Positions 9,340-18,565 of a DNA stretch of 64,000 nt are shown here, one piece after another (the first letter of the stretch is position 1; each line of letters opens with the position of its first letter). The position numbers and the translations under genes are program-made. The DNA is from CAXXHQ01 sp963665265 (GTDB lineage Bacteria > Planctomycetota > Planctomycetia > Pirellulales > Thermoguttaceae), in contig OY762224.2 in the NCBI GenBank assembly GCA_963665265.2, positions 1,054,001-1,118,000 of the forward strand. Reading direction: 5' to 3'. The notes under the pieces are model-generated. The model was not told the DNA's origin. It worked only from the letters and a program-made list of their open reading frames with translations, and ran no database searches.

Positions 9340-9490
9340 CGCCGTTGTCGGACGATCTTTATGCGGCGGTTTCGGCCGAAAATCGTCGCCGGGCGAATAC
9401 GTTCCCTTGTTTACCCGGCCCGCGAAACCGCGTATGCTTATATGTTTGGTTTTTGTCGCGATCCCGGTCTTTCGCCTCCCCGTTTAACGC

Positions 9491-10543
9491 ATGATCTACA
9501 AAAACGTTTGTCTTGAAACGATCGCCTACACGCTCCCCGACGAGATCGTCACTTCCGACGAACTGGAAACGCGATTGGAGCCGCTCTATACTCGTTTGAA
9601 ATTGCCGCAAGGCAGGCTTGAACTGATGACCGGCATTCGAGAACGCCGCTTTTGGCCGCGCGACGTTCTGCCGGGCGAGCAAAGCGTCGTGACCGGCGTA
9701 AAAGCGATTCAGGCCTCGGGCGTCGACCGCGATTTGATCGGATGCCTCATTCACGGATCCGTGTGTCGCGACTATCTTGAGCCCGCCACCGCCAGCGGCG
9801 TTCATCACGGCCTAAAACTCTCGAACGATTGCGTCGTGTACGACGTGTCGAACGCTTGCTTGGGACTAATGAACGGCGCGGTGCAAATCGCCAACATGAT
9901 CGAGCTAGGACAGATCAAGGCGGGATTGGTCGTTGGTACCGAGAGCGGTCGAGCCCTCGTCGAAACGACCGTCGCCGAACTGAATCGCAATACCTCTCTT
10001 TCGCGAAATGACATAAAATCGGCCATCGCCTCGCTGACCATTGGGTCGGGAAGCGCCGCGATTTTGCTTTGTCATCGCGACTTGAGCAAATCGGGAAATC
10101 GTTTGATCGGCGGCGCCATTCGCGCGAGGACCGACCAATGCCATCTTTGTCGCAGCGGACGCGACGAATCGGCCGACGCCGGAATGCAACCCCTCATGCA
10201 AACCGACTCCGAGACGCTGCTTCGAGAAGGCGTGGCGGCCGCCTCCGAAACGTTTGAGCAGTTTCTAAAAGAGACCGGCTGGAGTCGGGACGCCATCGCC
10301 AAGACCGTGTGTCATCAGGTCGGCAAAGCGCATCAAAAACTGCTGCTTGAAACGTTGGGCCTCGATCCGAAAAACGATTTCACCACCTTCGAATTCTTAG
10401 GCAACACCGGGGCCGTCGCGTTGCCGACCGCGGCAGCTATCGGCGCCGAAAGAGGCCATTTCACGCCCGGCGATCGAGCGGCCCTCATGGGCATCGGATC
10501 CGGAATCAACGTCGTTATTCTCGGCGTCGAATGGAACGGATAA
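9491..10543 (+). CDS. OleA-like / FabH-type beta-ketoacyl synthase III
   Basis: A 350-residue thiolase-fold condensing enzyme. The catalytic Cys is C123 (SNACLGLMNGA), the His lies in CHQVGKAH near residue 269, and the Asn in GNTGAVALPTA near 305. It resembles OleA, which condenses two acyl-CoA chains head to head, more than ordinary FabH. It carries CRDYLEPATAS with Glu97, 26 residues before the active Cys, matching the spacing of the OleA catalytic Glu and Cys. The N-terminus (two-residue offset, ETRLEPLYTRL) and the ending MGIGSGINVVILGVEW also match that group. No oleB, oleC or oleD gene is nearby. The product could be a long-chain beta-keto acid or ketone; this is an inference from the Glu. 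Confidence 0.8.
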   Translation: MIYKNVCLETIAYTLPDEIVTSDELETRLEPLYTRLKLPQGRLELMTGIRERRFWPRDVLPGEQSVVTGVKAIQASGVDRDLIGCLIHGSVCRDYLEPATASGVHHGLKLSNDCVVYDVSNACLGLMNGAVQIANMIELGQIKAGLVVGTESGRALVETTVAELNRNTSLSRNDIKSAIASLTIGSGSAAILLCHRDLSKSGNRLIGGAIRARTDQCHLCRSGRDESADAGMQPLMQTDSETLLREGVAAASETFEQFLKETGWSRDAIAKTVCHQVGKAHQKLLLETLGLDPKNDFTTFEFLGNTGAVALPTAAAIGAERGHFTPGDRAALMGIGSGINVVILGVEWNG

Positions 10544-11094
10544 TTAACGCTCTTCACGCTTGCATCGAACTCGGAGCTCGCCCCTTTTATCGAAAAAGCG
10601 CCTCAAGAAATAAAAGTAGCCGTAGGCGGGGCAGGGACCTACGGCTAGAAAGAATGTCTTCGCGGTTGCCCGCAAAGACTGAGATTCACTTTATTCGCGC
10701 GACCATTTGTTGTCAATGCTTGATCGAATAAATTCCTAGTTGTCGACTGGCAATTTCCTCTTCAGAAGCGTTTACGACGATCGCGCATTCTTTCGCGATT
10801 TTTTTGCATGATTCGCATTAGCATCCGGGGGGTTCGCTTTGCGGTTTCTTTACGTATCCCGCTTGATTCAGTTTCGAGCTAAAACTGATATGGTTGTGTA
10901 GATTTTCGCGTTTGGCTAGGATAATGGGTGAGAAAAAAGTCGATTAGTTCGACATCGAATAGTCCGAAAGAGCTGTATCGCCGCGATTGAAGTCGCCTCG
11001 ATTTCGTGAGTCAAACATTATGCCATTTTCGAGCATGCGAAAAATCGTTTTTGGCGATCAAGTCAACATGCGCCTTTATTTATAGTGACGTTCA
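10544..11094. other. AT-rich gene-free region upstream of the histidine kinase
   Basis: This 550-base region holds two inverted repeats. One, tagccgtagg/cctacggcta at 10617-10647, probably ends the ketosynthase transcript. The other is tcagttt/aaactga at 10868-10888. The rest is AT-rich and presumably carries the promoter of the kinase operon. No coding sequence or RNA gene is recognised. Confidence 0.45.
10617..10647 (+). terminator. Hairpin downstream of the ketosynthase gene
   Basis: A perfect 10-bp stem, tagccgtagg with cctacggcta, and an 11-base loop. It begins 74 bases after the stop codon. The following bases are not a T-run, so it is a terminator-like rather than a canonical intrinsic terminator. 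Confidence 0.45.
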
Positions 11095-12486
11095 ATGCGA
11101 CGCCCTCTTCAACTCCAATTACTGCAATTAATGATCGTGATCGTCTTGATCGCCACGATCATCGCAGGCGCAAGCGGCGCCTATTGGAACGCGGCGCGCG
11201 CGCATCGAGAGCAGCAAGATCGATTGCGACGTATAGCGTTGACCTTGGCGGAGGGAAATTTTCCGCTCACGCACGCGGTGTTGAAACAGGTGGCAGGCCT
11301 TTCAGGGGCGGAGTTCGTAGCCGTCGGCGGAGTCGGACAGATTATCGATTCGACAGTTCTGATCGACGACGTGCAAGCGAGAAGATTGTTCGAGACGAAC
11401 CGGGAAGGTGACCGTTCGCCGTCTAAAAATAAGCCGGTGACGCTTGCCGGACGAGAATATTTGGCCGACGGAGTTGATCTGCAAAGCCGTGGCTCGACTT
11501 CATCATCGGGCGTGTTATTCGTACTCATGCCGAGCGATCGCTGGACCGAGCACCTACTTCAGGCGCTTACCCCGGCGTTCGGCGCCGGAGCCGTCGCCAC
11601 GATTTTGGCGATCGTCGCATCGACCGTTTTAGCCCGACGATTCACCAAACCGATTCGCGCGCTAGTGACGCAAACGGCCGACGTGGCCGAGGGGAAATTC
11701 GCGCCGGTGGCCACGTCGAATCGCGACGATGAGTTGCGAGATCTCGCCTTATCGATTAACCGCATGGCCGAGCGCTTGGCGGAATACGAAAACGACGTGC
11801 GAAAGAACGAACGGCTGCGGACGCTGGGGCAACTTGGCGCGGCGATGGCCCATCAATTGCGCAACGCGGCGACCGGCGGACGATTGGCCATCGAGTTGCA
11901 TGGCGAAGAATGTCCGTTACGGGAATCGGACGAGGCGCTCGAAGTCGCCCTTCGTCAGATGAATTTGATGGAATCGTATCTAAAGCGTTTCTTGGCGATC
12001 GGAAAACCCAATCCGGAATCGCATCGGAAGCTCGACGCGGCCGAGGCCCTCGGCGAAACGATGAAGCTGCTTGGGCCGAGCTTAGCCCATTTGAACGTGG
12101 CGTTGCGATTTGAGCCCCCCGCCGCGCCGATTTTCATCAACGGCGACGGCGAAAGTCTTCGCGAGCTATTCACGAATTTATTGACCAACGCGGCCGAAGC
12201 TTCGCTTGCCTCGGCCGATCCGTCGAGGCCGGGCGAGGTCGAGGTTCGTATCCGGACGCTTGGCGACGGACGAGGCGAAGTCGAGATTCGAGACGACGGA
12301 CCCGGGCCGAAGGAAGAGATTCGCGATCGATTGTTCGAGGCGTTCGCCACAGGCAAGCCCGACGGAGTGGGGCTCGGGCTTTGGGCCGCCCGGCAAATCG
12401 CCGAACTTCATGACGGAGAGCTTACCTGGCGTCGCGACGGGCAAACGACCGTTTTCGCTTTTACGTTCCCCTTGGCCACGCAATAA
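11095..12486 (+). CDS. Membrane sensor histidine kinase (NtrB-like partner)
   Basis: A 463-residue sensor kinase. Transmembrane helix 1 spans about residues 9-30, an extracytoplasmic sensor domain about 31-155, helix 2 about 158-180, and a HAMP linker about 181-232. The phosphoacceptor His is H253 in AAMAHQLRNAATGG. The ATPase domain has an N box (ELFTNLLTNAAEAS), a G1 box (IRDDGPGPKEE) and a G2 box (GVGLGLWAARQIAELHDG). The response regulator starts 17 bases downstream, so the two form a two-component pair. The sensed signal is unknown; no known sensor motif is visible in the periplasmic part. Confidence 0.93.
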   Translation: MRRPLQLQLLQLMIVIVLIATIIAGASGAYWNAARAHREQQDRLRRIALTLAEGNFPLTHAVLKQVAGLSGAEFVAVGGVGQIIDSTVLIDDVQARRLFETNREGDRSPSKNKPVTLAGREYLADGVDLQSRGSTSSSGVLFVLMPSDRWTEHLLQALTPAFGAGAVATILAIVASTVLARRFTKPIRALVTQTADVAEGKFAPVATSNRDDELRDLALSINRMAERLAEYENDVRKNERLRTLGQLGAAMAHQLRNAATGGRLAIELHGEECPLRESDEALEVALRQMNLMESYLKRFLAIGKPNPESHRKLDAAEALGETMKLLGPSLAHLNVALRFEPPAAPIFINGDGESLRELFTNLLTNAAEASLASADPSRPGEVEVRIRTLGDGRGEVEIRDDGPGPKEEIRDRLFEAFATGKPDGVGLGLWAARQIAELHDGELTWRRDGQTTVFAFTFPLATQ

Positions 12487-12503
12487 AAGGCGAGTCGAAA
12501 TCC

Positions 12504-13916
12504 ATGCCGCACCTATTAGTCGTTGACGACGAACAAAGCATTTGTTGGGCGATCAGCAAACTCGGCCAAGAACTGGGGTGCACCGTCAACGCGGCCGCAT
12601 CCGCCGAACAGGGATTGGCCTCGGCCGAGATGCAAAAGCCCGACGCCGTCGTTCTCGACGTCCGGTTGCCCGGCATGGACGGATTGACGGCCATGAACGA
12701 GTTTAAACGCCGAATCGGCTCGACGCCGATCATCATCATCACGGCGTTCGGCGATTTGGCCACCGCCGTCGAAGCGGTGCGACGCGGCGCGTTCGAATAT
12801 CTCATCAAGCCGTTTGAGTTGAAAGTCGCGCGACGAGCGATTGAGCGAGCGCTCGAACGGCCTGCTCCGGTTCAACGCGCTGAAACCGAATCGACCGGCG
12901 CAGCGCAATTTGACCCGCAAGAGATCGTCGGTTCTTCGCCGGCGATTCAAGAAGTCTTCAAACGCATAGCGATGGCGGCCCCTTCCGAAACGTGCGTCCA
13001 TCTGCACGGCGAAAGCGGCGTCGGCAAGGAACTAGTCGCCCGCGCCATCCATCGCTACAGTCGAAGAGCGAACGGACCCTTCGTAGCCGTCAACGTGGCC
13101 GCACTCAGTCCGTCGCTCGCCGAGAGCGAACTCTTCGGCCATGTCCGTGGCGCATTCACCGGCGCCGATCAATCCCGCAAAGGCTTGCTTGAACAAGCCG
13201 ACGGCGGAACGATCTTCTTCGACGAAGTCGCCGACATTCCTTTGCCCATTCAAATTAAATTGCTCCGCGCGCTGGAATACGGCGAAATTCTCCCGGTCGG
13301 CGGAAGCAAGCCGCTCCGCAGCGATTTCCGCGTACTTTCGGCGACGCATCAAAATCTGAGCCGTTTGGTCGTTGAAGGAACGTTTCGCCAGGACCTTTAT
13401 TTTCGGCTTATTACGTTCGCCATCGAGATTCCTCCGCTCCGCGAAAGAAAAAGCGATATCGACGAATTGACCGAACGTTTTCTTACGACGTTGTCGGCGA
13501 AGAACGAATGTCCGCGGCCGACCCTTGCGCCCGAGACGATCGTCGAGTTGGAACGTCGTCCGTGGCACGGCAACGTCCGCGAGCTTCGCAACGCACTGGA
13601 GCATGCGATCATTCTCGCCCGAGGCGGCTTTTTGCTCCCCGAGCATTTGCCCTCGCCGAACGCCTCGCCCGACGACGCTTCGGAAACTCGCGAAGGAATG
13701 CTCGCCGAGATGGTGCGCGATTGGACCAATCGAAATCTAGAATTGAACCCGGAGGCCGACGATGTTTATCAACGACTATTGAATCTGGTCGAGCCGCCGC
13801 TGTTTGAAACCGTTTTGGAAAAGCATCGCGGACAATTCGCCTCGGCCGCCCGCCAGTTGGGAATCCACCGGGTCACGTTGAAACGAAAAATCGACGAGAT
13901 CAATAAGAAACCGTAG
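12504..13916 (+). CDS. NtrC-family sigma-54-dependent response regulator
   Basis: A 470-residue activator of sigma-54 promoters. The receiver domain (1-120) has D8/D9 and the phosphoacceptor D52 in VVLDVRLPGMDG, with the conserved Lys in YLIKPFE. The AAA+ domain (about 140-380) has Walker A GESGVGKE (169-176), the sigma-54 contact loop GAFTGA (216-221), Walker B TIFFDEV, and an arginine-finger region FRQDLYFRL. The C-terminus ends with a Fis-type helix-turn-helix, FASAARQLGIHRVTLKRKIDE. All residues for phosphorylation and ATP hydrolysis appear intact. It follows its kinase directly; its own target promoter is not identified in the window. Confidence 0.95.
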   Translation: MPHLLVVDDEQSICWAISKLGQELGCTVNAAASAEQGLASAEMQKPDAVVLDVRLPGMDGLTAMNEFKRRIGSTPIIIITAFGDLATAVEAVRRGAFEYLIKPFELKVARRAIERALERPAPVQRAETESTGAAQFDPQEIVGSSPAIQEVFKRIAMAAPSETCVHLHGESGVGKELVARAIHRYSRRANGPFVAVNVAALSPSLAESELFGHVRGAFTGADQSRKGLLEQADGGTIFFDEVADIPLPIQIKLLRALEYGEILPVGGSKPLRSDFRVLSATHQNLSRLVVEGTFRQDLYFRLITFAIEIPPLRERKSDIDELTERFLTTLSAKNECPRPTLAPETIVELERRPWHGNVRELRNALEHAIILARGGFLLPEHLPSPNASPDDASETREGMLAEMVRDWTNRNLELNPEADDVYQRLLNLVEPPLFETVLEKHRGQFASAARQLGIHRVTLKRKIDEINKKP

Positions 13917-13959
13917 TCCGTATTCTTCTCCGGCGTAATAAATTTACGGAGCCGTTGCG

Positions 13960-14880
13960 ATGGAACTTGAATTTATAGACTGGCTGCGCGAAAGACTTCC
14001 GCCGCATCGACTGCTCCGCTTGGGAATCGGCGACGACGCCGCCGTGCTCGATCTTGCCGGCTCGCCGCAATGCGCGATCACCGTCGATACGTTGACCGAC
14101 GGCGTCGATTTCGTCCTCGCCCAAGTCGATCCGCGAATCGTCGGCCGCAAAGCGTTGGCCGCCAATCTGAGCGATCTGGCCGCGATGGCCGCTCGACCGT
14201 TGGCAGCCGTCGTCTCGTTGGTACTGCCCAAAGAAAACGCGTTTTCCATCGCGCAAGGCTTGTACGAAGGAATGATTCCCCTCGCCGAGAAATATGACCT
14301 TGCCCTCGCGGGCGGCGACACGAACGCCTGGGACGGCCCCCTGGCCGTCACGGTTACGCTGCTTGGAGCCGTCGGGCCTCGCGGTCCGTTGCGGCGAGGC
14401 GGAGCTCGACCCGGCGACAAAATCCTCGTCACCGGTTCGCTAGGCGGAAGCATTTTGCAAAGACATTTTACGTTTGAACCGCGCGTCGCAGAAGCGATGA
14501 CGCTCTCCGAACGCTACGACTTGCATGCCGGCATGGATATTAGCGACGGCCTTTCGCTCGACTTGAGCCGCTTGGCGAAAGAAAGCGGCTGCGGCGCGGT
14601 CGTTGACTTAAGCGCCGTGCCGATCTCCGAAGACGCCGAAACGCTTGCTCGCCGCTCGCCCGACGGACCCTCGGCGCTGGAACATGCTTTGGGCGACGGC
14701 GAAGATTTTGAATTGATTCTTGCAGTCGCGCCGCAGGAAGCCGAACGCATGATGGCCGAACGCCCGATCGAAACGCCGTTGACCGTCATCGGCGAATTCG
14801 TCGCCGACAAGGGCCTTTGGACGAAAGGCGAGAACGACTCGCTCCGTCCGCTCGAACCGCGCGGCTGGCGCCACGGATAG
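13960..14880 (+). CDS. thiL: Thiamine-monophosphate kinase
   Basis: Phosphorylates thiamine monophosphate to thiamine diphosphate, the last step of cofactor synthesis. The 306-residue protein shows the ThiL pattern: LGIGDDAAVLDL near the start, TVDTLTDGVDF, GRKALAANLSDLAAMAARP, LALAGGDTN, GDKILVTGSLGGS, and the late MDISDGLSLDLSRLAKESG and LGDGEDFELI. The many Asp residues are the Mg-ATP ligands of the PurM-like fold. A GGAG element lies close before the ATG. It follows the regulator gene by 43 bases and may be read with it, although no functional link is known. Confidence 0.95.
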   Translation: MELEFIDWLRERLPPHRLLRLGIGDDAAVLDLAGSPQCAITVDTLTDGVDFVLAQVDPRIVGRKALAANLSDLAAMAARPLAAVVSLVLPKENAFSIAQGLYEGMIPLAEKYDLALAGGDTNAWDGPLAVTVTLLGAVGPRGPLRRGGARPGDKILVTGSLGGSILQRHFTFEPRVAEAMTLSERYDLHAGMDISDGLSLDLSRLAKESGCGAVVDLSAVPISEDAETLARRSPDGPSALEHALGDGEDFELILAVAPQEAERMMAERPIETPLTVIGEFVADKGLWTKGENDSLRPLEPRGWRHG

Positions 14881-14901
14881 ACTGCATTCGCTTGCGACCA
14901 G

Positions 14902-15408
14902 TTATTGCTGAGAAGCAAGAACGCAACCGATGAACGATTCGCCCTTTTGAGCGTCGTCGTCTCCTGGCCCGAACACAAACCCTTTTCCGGATTTGGGCGG
15001 ACCGATACTGAATATCTCGAAAGGCTCTTCAAAAGTCATTTCGCCTAATGGGGGTAAGAGAATCGTCTGGCGCTCGCGCGCGAATCGCGGCCAATTCTCA
15101 CGATCTTCCATGTGGAAATTATTCGGCTGAACTTCTGCATACGCCGCAAGAGCGGGGAAATGCACCGCTAACGGCTTGTTCGATAGATTTTTGAACGTAT
15201 ATCTTTCCGTTCCGACGTGAAAGTTGGGATTAGGAGACTCTCTAACAGAATAGGCGACTTTCAATTGCATCGGATAGCCGATTAATACGGGGCTTGTTCC
15301 TGCCGTCCTTTGGCCGCACAATACAAACGTTCCGACGACGCATACCGCGCATGCAAGAAAAAGGAGGGACAATAGCTTCAATTCTCGGATTCTCGCGACG
15401 TATTTCAT
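14902..15408 (-). CDS. Hypothetical membrane-anchored or secreted protein
   Basis: An unrecognised 168-residue protein. I place the start at the ATG at 15408 because GGAGGT sits nine bases ahead of it; the longer frame from 15429 runs through this site. After MKYVARIRELK comes a hydrophobic segment (about residues 12-33, LLSLLFLACAVCVVGTFVLC) that may be a signal anchor. The remainder is a beta-rich domain with YTFKNLSNKPLAVHFPAL and an FEEPFEIFSIGPP block. It is convergent with thiL, with 21 bases between the stops. Confidence 0.6.
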   Translation of the reverse strand: MKYVARIRELKLLSLLFLACAVCVVGTFVLCGQRTAGTSPVLIGYPMQLKVAYSVRESPNPNFHVGTERYTFKNLSNKPLAVHFPALAAYAEVQPNNFHMEDRENWPRFARERQTILLPPLGEMTFEEPFEIFSIGPPKSGKGFVFGPGDDDAQKGESFIGCVLASQQ

Positions 15409-15580
15409 CAGCGCGCAACCTCCGGACATTTGATTAAATCATTGCCGAGCGAAACATTGAAGCGATAATCCTTTGTCAGTTACAGTGGTTCGTCTCGTCG
15501 GCAATTCGTGTCCTTCATGCCTCATCTTACATACTTCATCTTTTTTTCTTCCCTACGCCCAACGCCCTATGCCCTACCTC

Positions 15581-17029
15581 CTACTTCACCACATGCACGA
15601 CGATGGCGTTGTGGTTGCTGGCCGTGATGCCCGTTCCGATGACCAATACGACGCGGTCGCCGGGCGTAAGAACGCCGGTTTTCGTTCCCCAATCGACGGC
15701 GAAACGCATCGTGGCGACCGGGTCCGCCGTAGGCGCGCCGGCCAACGGCAAAACGCCCCAGTACAACGCCATCTTACGCAGCGTCGCTTCCGAATCGCTT
15801 AAGCCCAGCACGGGCACGAAATGCCGACTTTCAGCCACGCATCGGGCCGTCACGCCGCTCGACGAGGCGACGATCAGAAGTTTCGCTTCAAGCCGGTCGG
15901 CCAATTCGCCCGCCGCTTGCGTCGTCGCCTCGGTGATGGGCTCTTGTTTGGCGAACTCCGCCTCTACAAAATCGCAGCGCCGATTTTTCAGACTTGGCTC
16001 CGTCGCCTTGGCGATCTTATTCATCATCGCCACCGACTCAACCGGAAAATCGCCGATCGCCGACTCGCCCGAGAGCATGCAGGCGTCGGCCCCGTCCAAA
16101 ATCGCGTTCGCCACGTCGGTCGCCTCGGCTCGCGTGGGAAGCCGCGAATGCTGCATGCTGTCCAACATCTGCGTGGCGACGATCACCGGTTTTCTCGCCC
16201 GACGGCAAGCGGCGATGATCCGTTTTTGTGCGATCGGAACTTGCGCGATGTCGATTTCGACGCCCAAATCGCCTCGAGCGACCATCACCGCGTCGGTCGC
16301 CTCGACGATCGCTTCCAAGCAATCGAGCGCCTCGGGCTTCTCGATCTTCGCCACGACATGCGACGCGGAATTCTGATCCTTAATCAGTTTCTTCAATTTA
16401 ATGATGTCGTCCGCCGCGCGAACGAAGCTCAAGCTCACGTATTCGACGCCGAACTTCGCCGCCCAAATCGCGAATTGCTCGTCTCTTTCGCTCATCGCCG
16501 CCACGCGCAATTTGACGCCGGGCAAATTAATGCCCTGGCGACTTCGCAGCGTTCCGCCTTGCGTAACGCGGCAAACCGCCGCGTGATTCTCCACCTTTTC
16601 GGCCAGCAGTTCGATAACTCCGTCGGCAAGCCGAATCCGGTCGTTCGGTTTCAATTCGTCTAAGAGCGGTTCGTAGGTCGTGACCAACTCGTCTGGCGCC
16701 GCCGACTTTTCTCCGCGAACGAATCGCAAAACGTCGCCCGTATGACACTCGATCGCGCCGCCAATAAGTTCGCCGAGCCGCATTTTCGGGCCGGCCAAAT
16801 CGACGAGGATGCCGACCATGCAACCCATTTCGGACGAAACGGCGCGGATGTCGTCCGCCCGCTTTTGATGTTCTTCCAAGGTCCCGTGCGCCGTGTTGAT
16901 CCGAAAGACGTCCACGCCCGCTTCGATCAAAGCGCGGATTCTCTCCCGCCCTTCGCTGGCCGGGCCGAGCGTGGCGACAATCTTCGTGCGACAAAATTCA
17001 GGCGATACGCGTGCCGAGGGGGAGGTCAT
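15581..17029 (-). CDS. pyk: Pyruvate kinase
   Basis: Converts phosphoenolpyruvate and ADP to pyruvate and ATP at the end of glycolysis. The 482-residue protein begins with CRTKIVATLGPAS and has FRINTAHGTLEEH, ILVDLAGPKMRLGEL, the metal-binding MVARGDLGVEID, and the active-site stretch ATQMLDSMQHSRLPTRAE followed by DACMLSGESAIGDFP. The C-terminal allosteric domain runs from about 345 onward. Ser/Thr variation in usual positions (NTAHG where many enzymes have NFSHG) marks a less common subtype, but the catalytic Arg, Asp and Glu residues look present. The minus-strand gene lies alone between unrelated genes. Confidence 0.95.
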   Translation of the reverse strand: MTSPSARVSPEFCRTKIVATLGPASEGRERIRALIEAGVDVFRINTAHGTLEEHQKRADDIRAVSSEMGCMVGILVDLAGPKMRLGELIGGAIECHTGDVLRFVRGEKSAAPDELVTTYEPLLDELKPNDRIRLADGVIELLAEKVENHAAVCRVTQGGTLRSRQGINLPGVKLRVAAMSERDEQFAIWAAKFGVEYVSLSFVRAADDIIKLKKLIKDQNSASHVVAKIEKPEALDCLEAIVEATDAVMVARGDLGVEIDIAQVPIAQKRIIAACRRARKPVIVATQMLDSMQHSRLPTRAEATDVANAILDGADACMLSGESAIGDFPVESVAMMNKIAKATEPSLKNRRCDFVEAEFAKQEPITEATTQAAGELADRLEAKLLIVASSSGVTARCVAESRHFVPVLGLSDSEATLRKMALYWGVLPLAGAPTADPVATMRFAVDWGTKTGVLTPGDRVVLVIGTGITASNHNAIVVHVVK

Positions 17030-17110
17030 GATATGGTTTCCTTGCGCAATTTCTGCGCGGCGGTTAATAGAAAAGGGTATTTACGTCGTTCATGGTAGCG
17101 GATTTCGACG

Positions 17111-18031
17111 TTATTTCAATCCGCCTTCGGCCTGCTTGCCGTCCACTTCGAGGCGGCCGCCGCGGTTGATCCAGACGGGCGCCGATCCATCGGGTAGATT
17201 GGAATTGCGGATCGACGTGGCCGAATTCACCATGCTCAATACTTGCGATTGGGCGTTATCGCCGATCAGGCAGCCGTCGACGCGAAGCGTCGAAGACGGT
17301 CCGGCCGACAAGCCGCTTCGTCCGTTTCCTCTCAACGTCAATCCGGCCAAATAGACGTTGGTGGCCGAGTTCGCGGCGGCCACCCCGTCAACGCGGAACC
17401 CCTGCACGGTTAAGTCTTCGATCGACGCCCGATCGACGTGATAGAGCGTCACGCCTGTTTGAAGAGAGGCCTGCGTCAGGTTGTAATCGCCCGGCAGTTT
17501 TCCCTCTTCCGGTCTAAAGAATATCGCGCCCCGCCATGCGCACCATTGCAACGGCTTCAACTCGGGCAATTTTTTCGCTTCCGGCTCGACGGCGACTCGT
17601 TCGGCGGGCTTATCGTTGAGGAATAGTTTGTGCGGCCCGGCCATAGTCGGTTGAAATCCGAAAACTCCCGCTTCCGTATGCGTCCAAGCGTCTTTCGCGA
17701 TGGGCGCCGTTCCGTCCAGGGTCGCGCCGTTTCCTTGTATCGTGAACGGAGCCAGATTCGAACCGCTCCGTCGCTCTCCGTAAAGAGTGACGCATTCGCG
17801 GTAGGGCTCGTCGTTCTTTTTCAAAACGATTCGGTCCCCCGATAATGCGACTTGCAGGGCCGCCGAGATCGTTTTTTTCGGTCCTTTGTCGCCCGAGGCC
17901 GTCTCGGCTTTCAAGCCGTCGTTGCGATCGTTTCCCTGCATATTATCCACGAAAAGGTCCCTTGCCGAGGCGAACGAAATGCTGCCAAGCGACAGAAAGA
18001 CGAAAATCGCGAAACGAATCATCTTGCTCAT
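17111..18031 (-). CDS. Secreted right-handed beta-helix protein
   Basis: A 306-residue protein with a signal peptide (about residues 1-23, ending SFASA). The opening DLFVDNMQGNDRNDG followed by GPKKTISAALQVALSGDRIVL is the typical start of DUF1565/pectate-lyase-like beta-helix proteins that bind or cleave polysaccharides. The later part has repeated short turns such as IEDLTVQGFRVDGV, VYLAGLTLRGNGRSGL and LRVDGCLIGDNAQS, as expected for helix coils. No catalytic residues can be assigned. It ends 81 bases upstream of pyk on the same strand. An alternative start four residues in (MIRFA) is possible. Confidence 0.7.
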   Translation of the reverse strand: MSKMIRFAIFVFLSLGSISFASARDLFVDNMQGNDRNDGLKAETASGDKGPKKTISAALQVALSGDRIVLKKNDEPYRECVTLYGERRSGSNLAPFTIQGNGATLDGTAPIAKDAWTHTEAGVFGFQPTMAGPHKLFLNDKPAERVAVEPEAKKLPELKPLQWCAWRGAIFFRPEEGKLPGDYNLTQASLQTGVTLYHVDRASIEDLTVQGFRVDGVAAANSATNVYLAGLTLRGNGRSGLSAGPSSTLRVDGCLIGDNAQSQVLSMVNSATSIRNSNLPDGSAPVWINRGGRLEVDGKQAEGGLK

Positions 18032-18565
18032 AATATGAAGATCGTTTGTTTGGCCGCAACGCCGATGGCGCGCGTGCGAAATAGTTCCGGCAATATATCC
18101 ACGCTCCTATATATTCAATAACGTCTTGGCTTCTCTTTCGCTTTCTATTTTTTCGTGAAGTGACGGATGCGCCATGCGAACGCAGACGGCTCGCATCGTT
18201 CGATATTTTCGCGATAAATCCGGCGTCCGGTTAAAGAACGCCGCAGGCGTCGTTTTTCACGCCCCGTCGCATCCGTTACATCCGGCGAAAAACGACCTTT
18301 CTCGCCCCGCTCTCCGATACATTCGTCACTTTCGCTCCCCCTGGGGGCAGCCATTCGATCAAAGCCGGAATTCCAAGCGTTGCCGAGGCTGTTTTTTCTC
18401 CTCGAACGATCCGCTAATGCGATTTGATCGTCAAGCTCGGAAGTTCGTGCGCATTCGTCGCACCTTGTCGCATTGCGGCTTCTTTGTAGAAATCGGTTCG
18501 CATGCGTCGATACTCGCAGCAGGGCCATTTACCGCCACCGCCGACACTATTGACCGATCGCCGCC
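18032..18565. other. Gene-free region upstream of the sigma factor
   Basis: This 530-base region lies between divergent genes. Frames of up to 127 codons exist on the minus strand (18145-18528), but their Arg/Ser-rich composition and lack of any family pattern mark them as chance. I assume it holds the promoter and a long leader of the sigma factor gene. I see no RNA gene. Confidence 0.35.

Noticed and set aside
13920..13959. Possible TPP riboswitch upstream of thiL
   Set aside because: The gap to the regulator gene is only 43 bases, too short for the conserved helices of a TPP riboswitch, and no cugagA-type motif is seen.
18145..18528. 127-codon minus-strand frame between the beta-helix gene and the sigma factor
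   Set aside because: No ribosome binding site, no motif, and many Arg, Ser and Glu residues in a pattern typical of chance frames in this genome.
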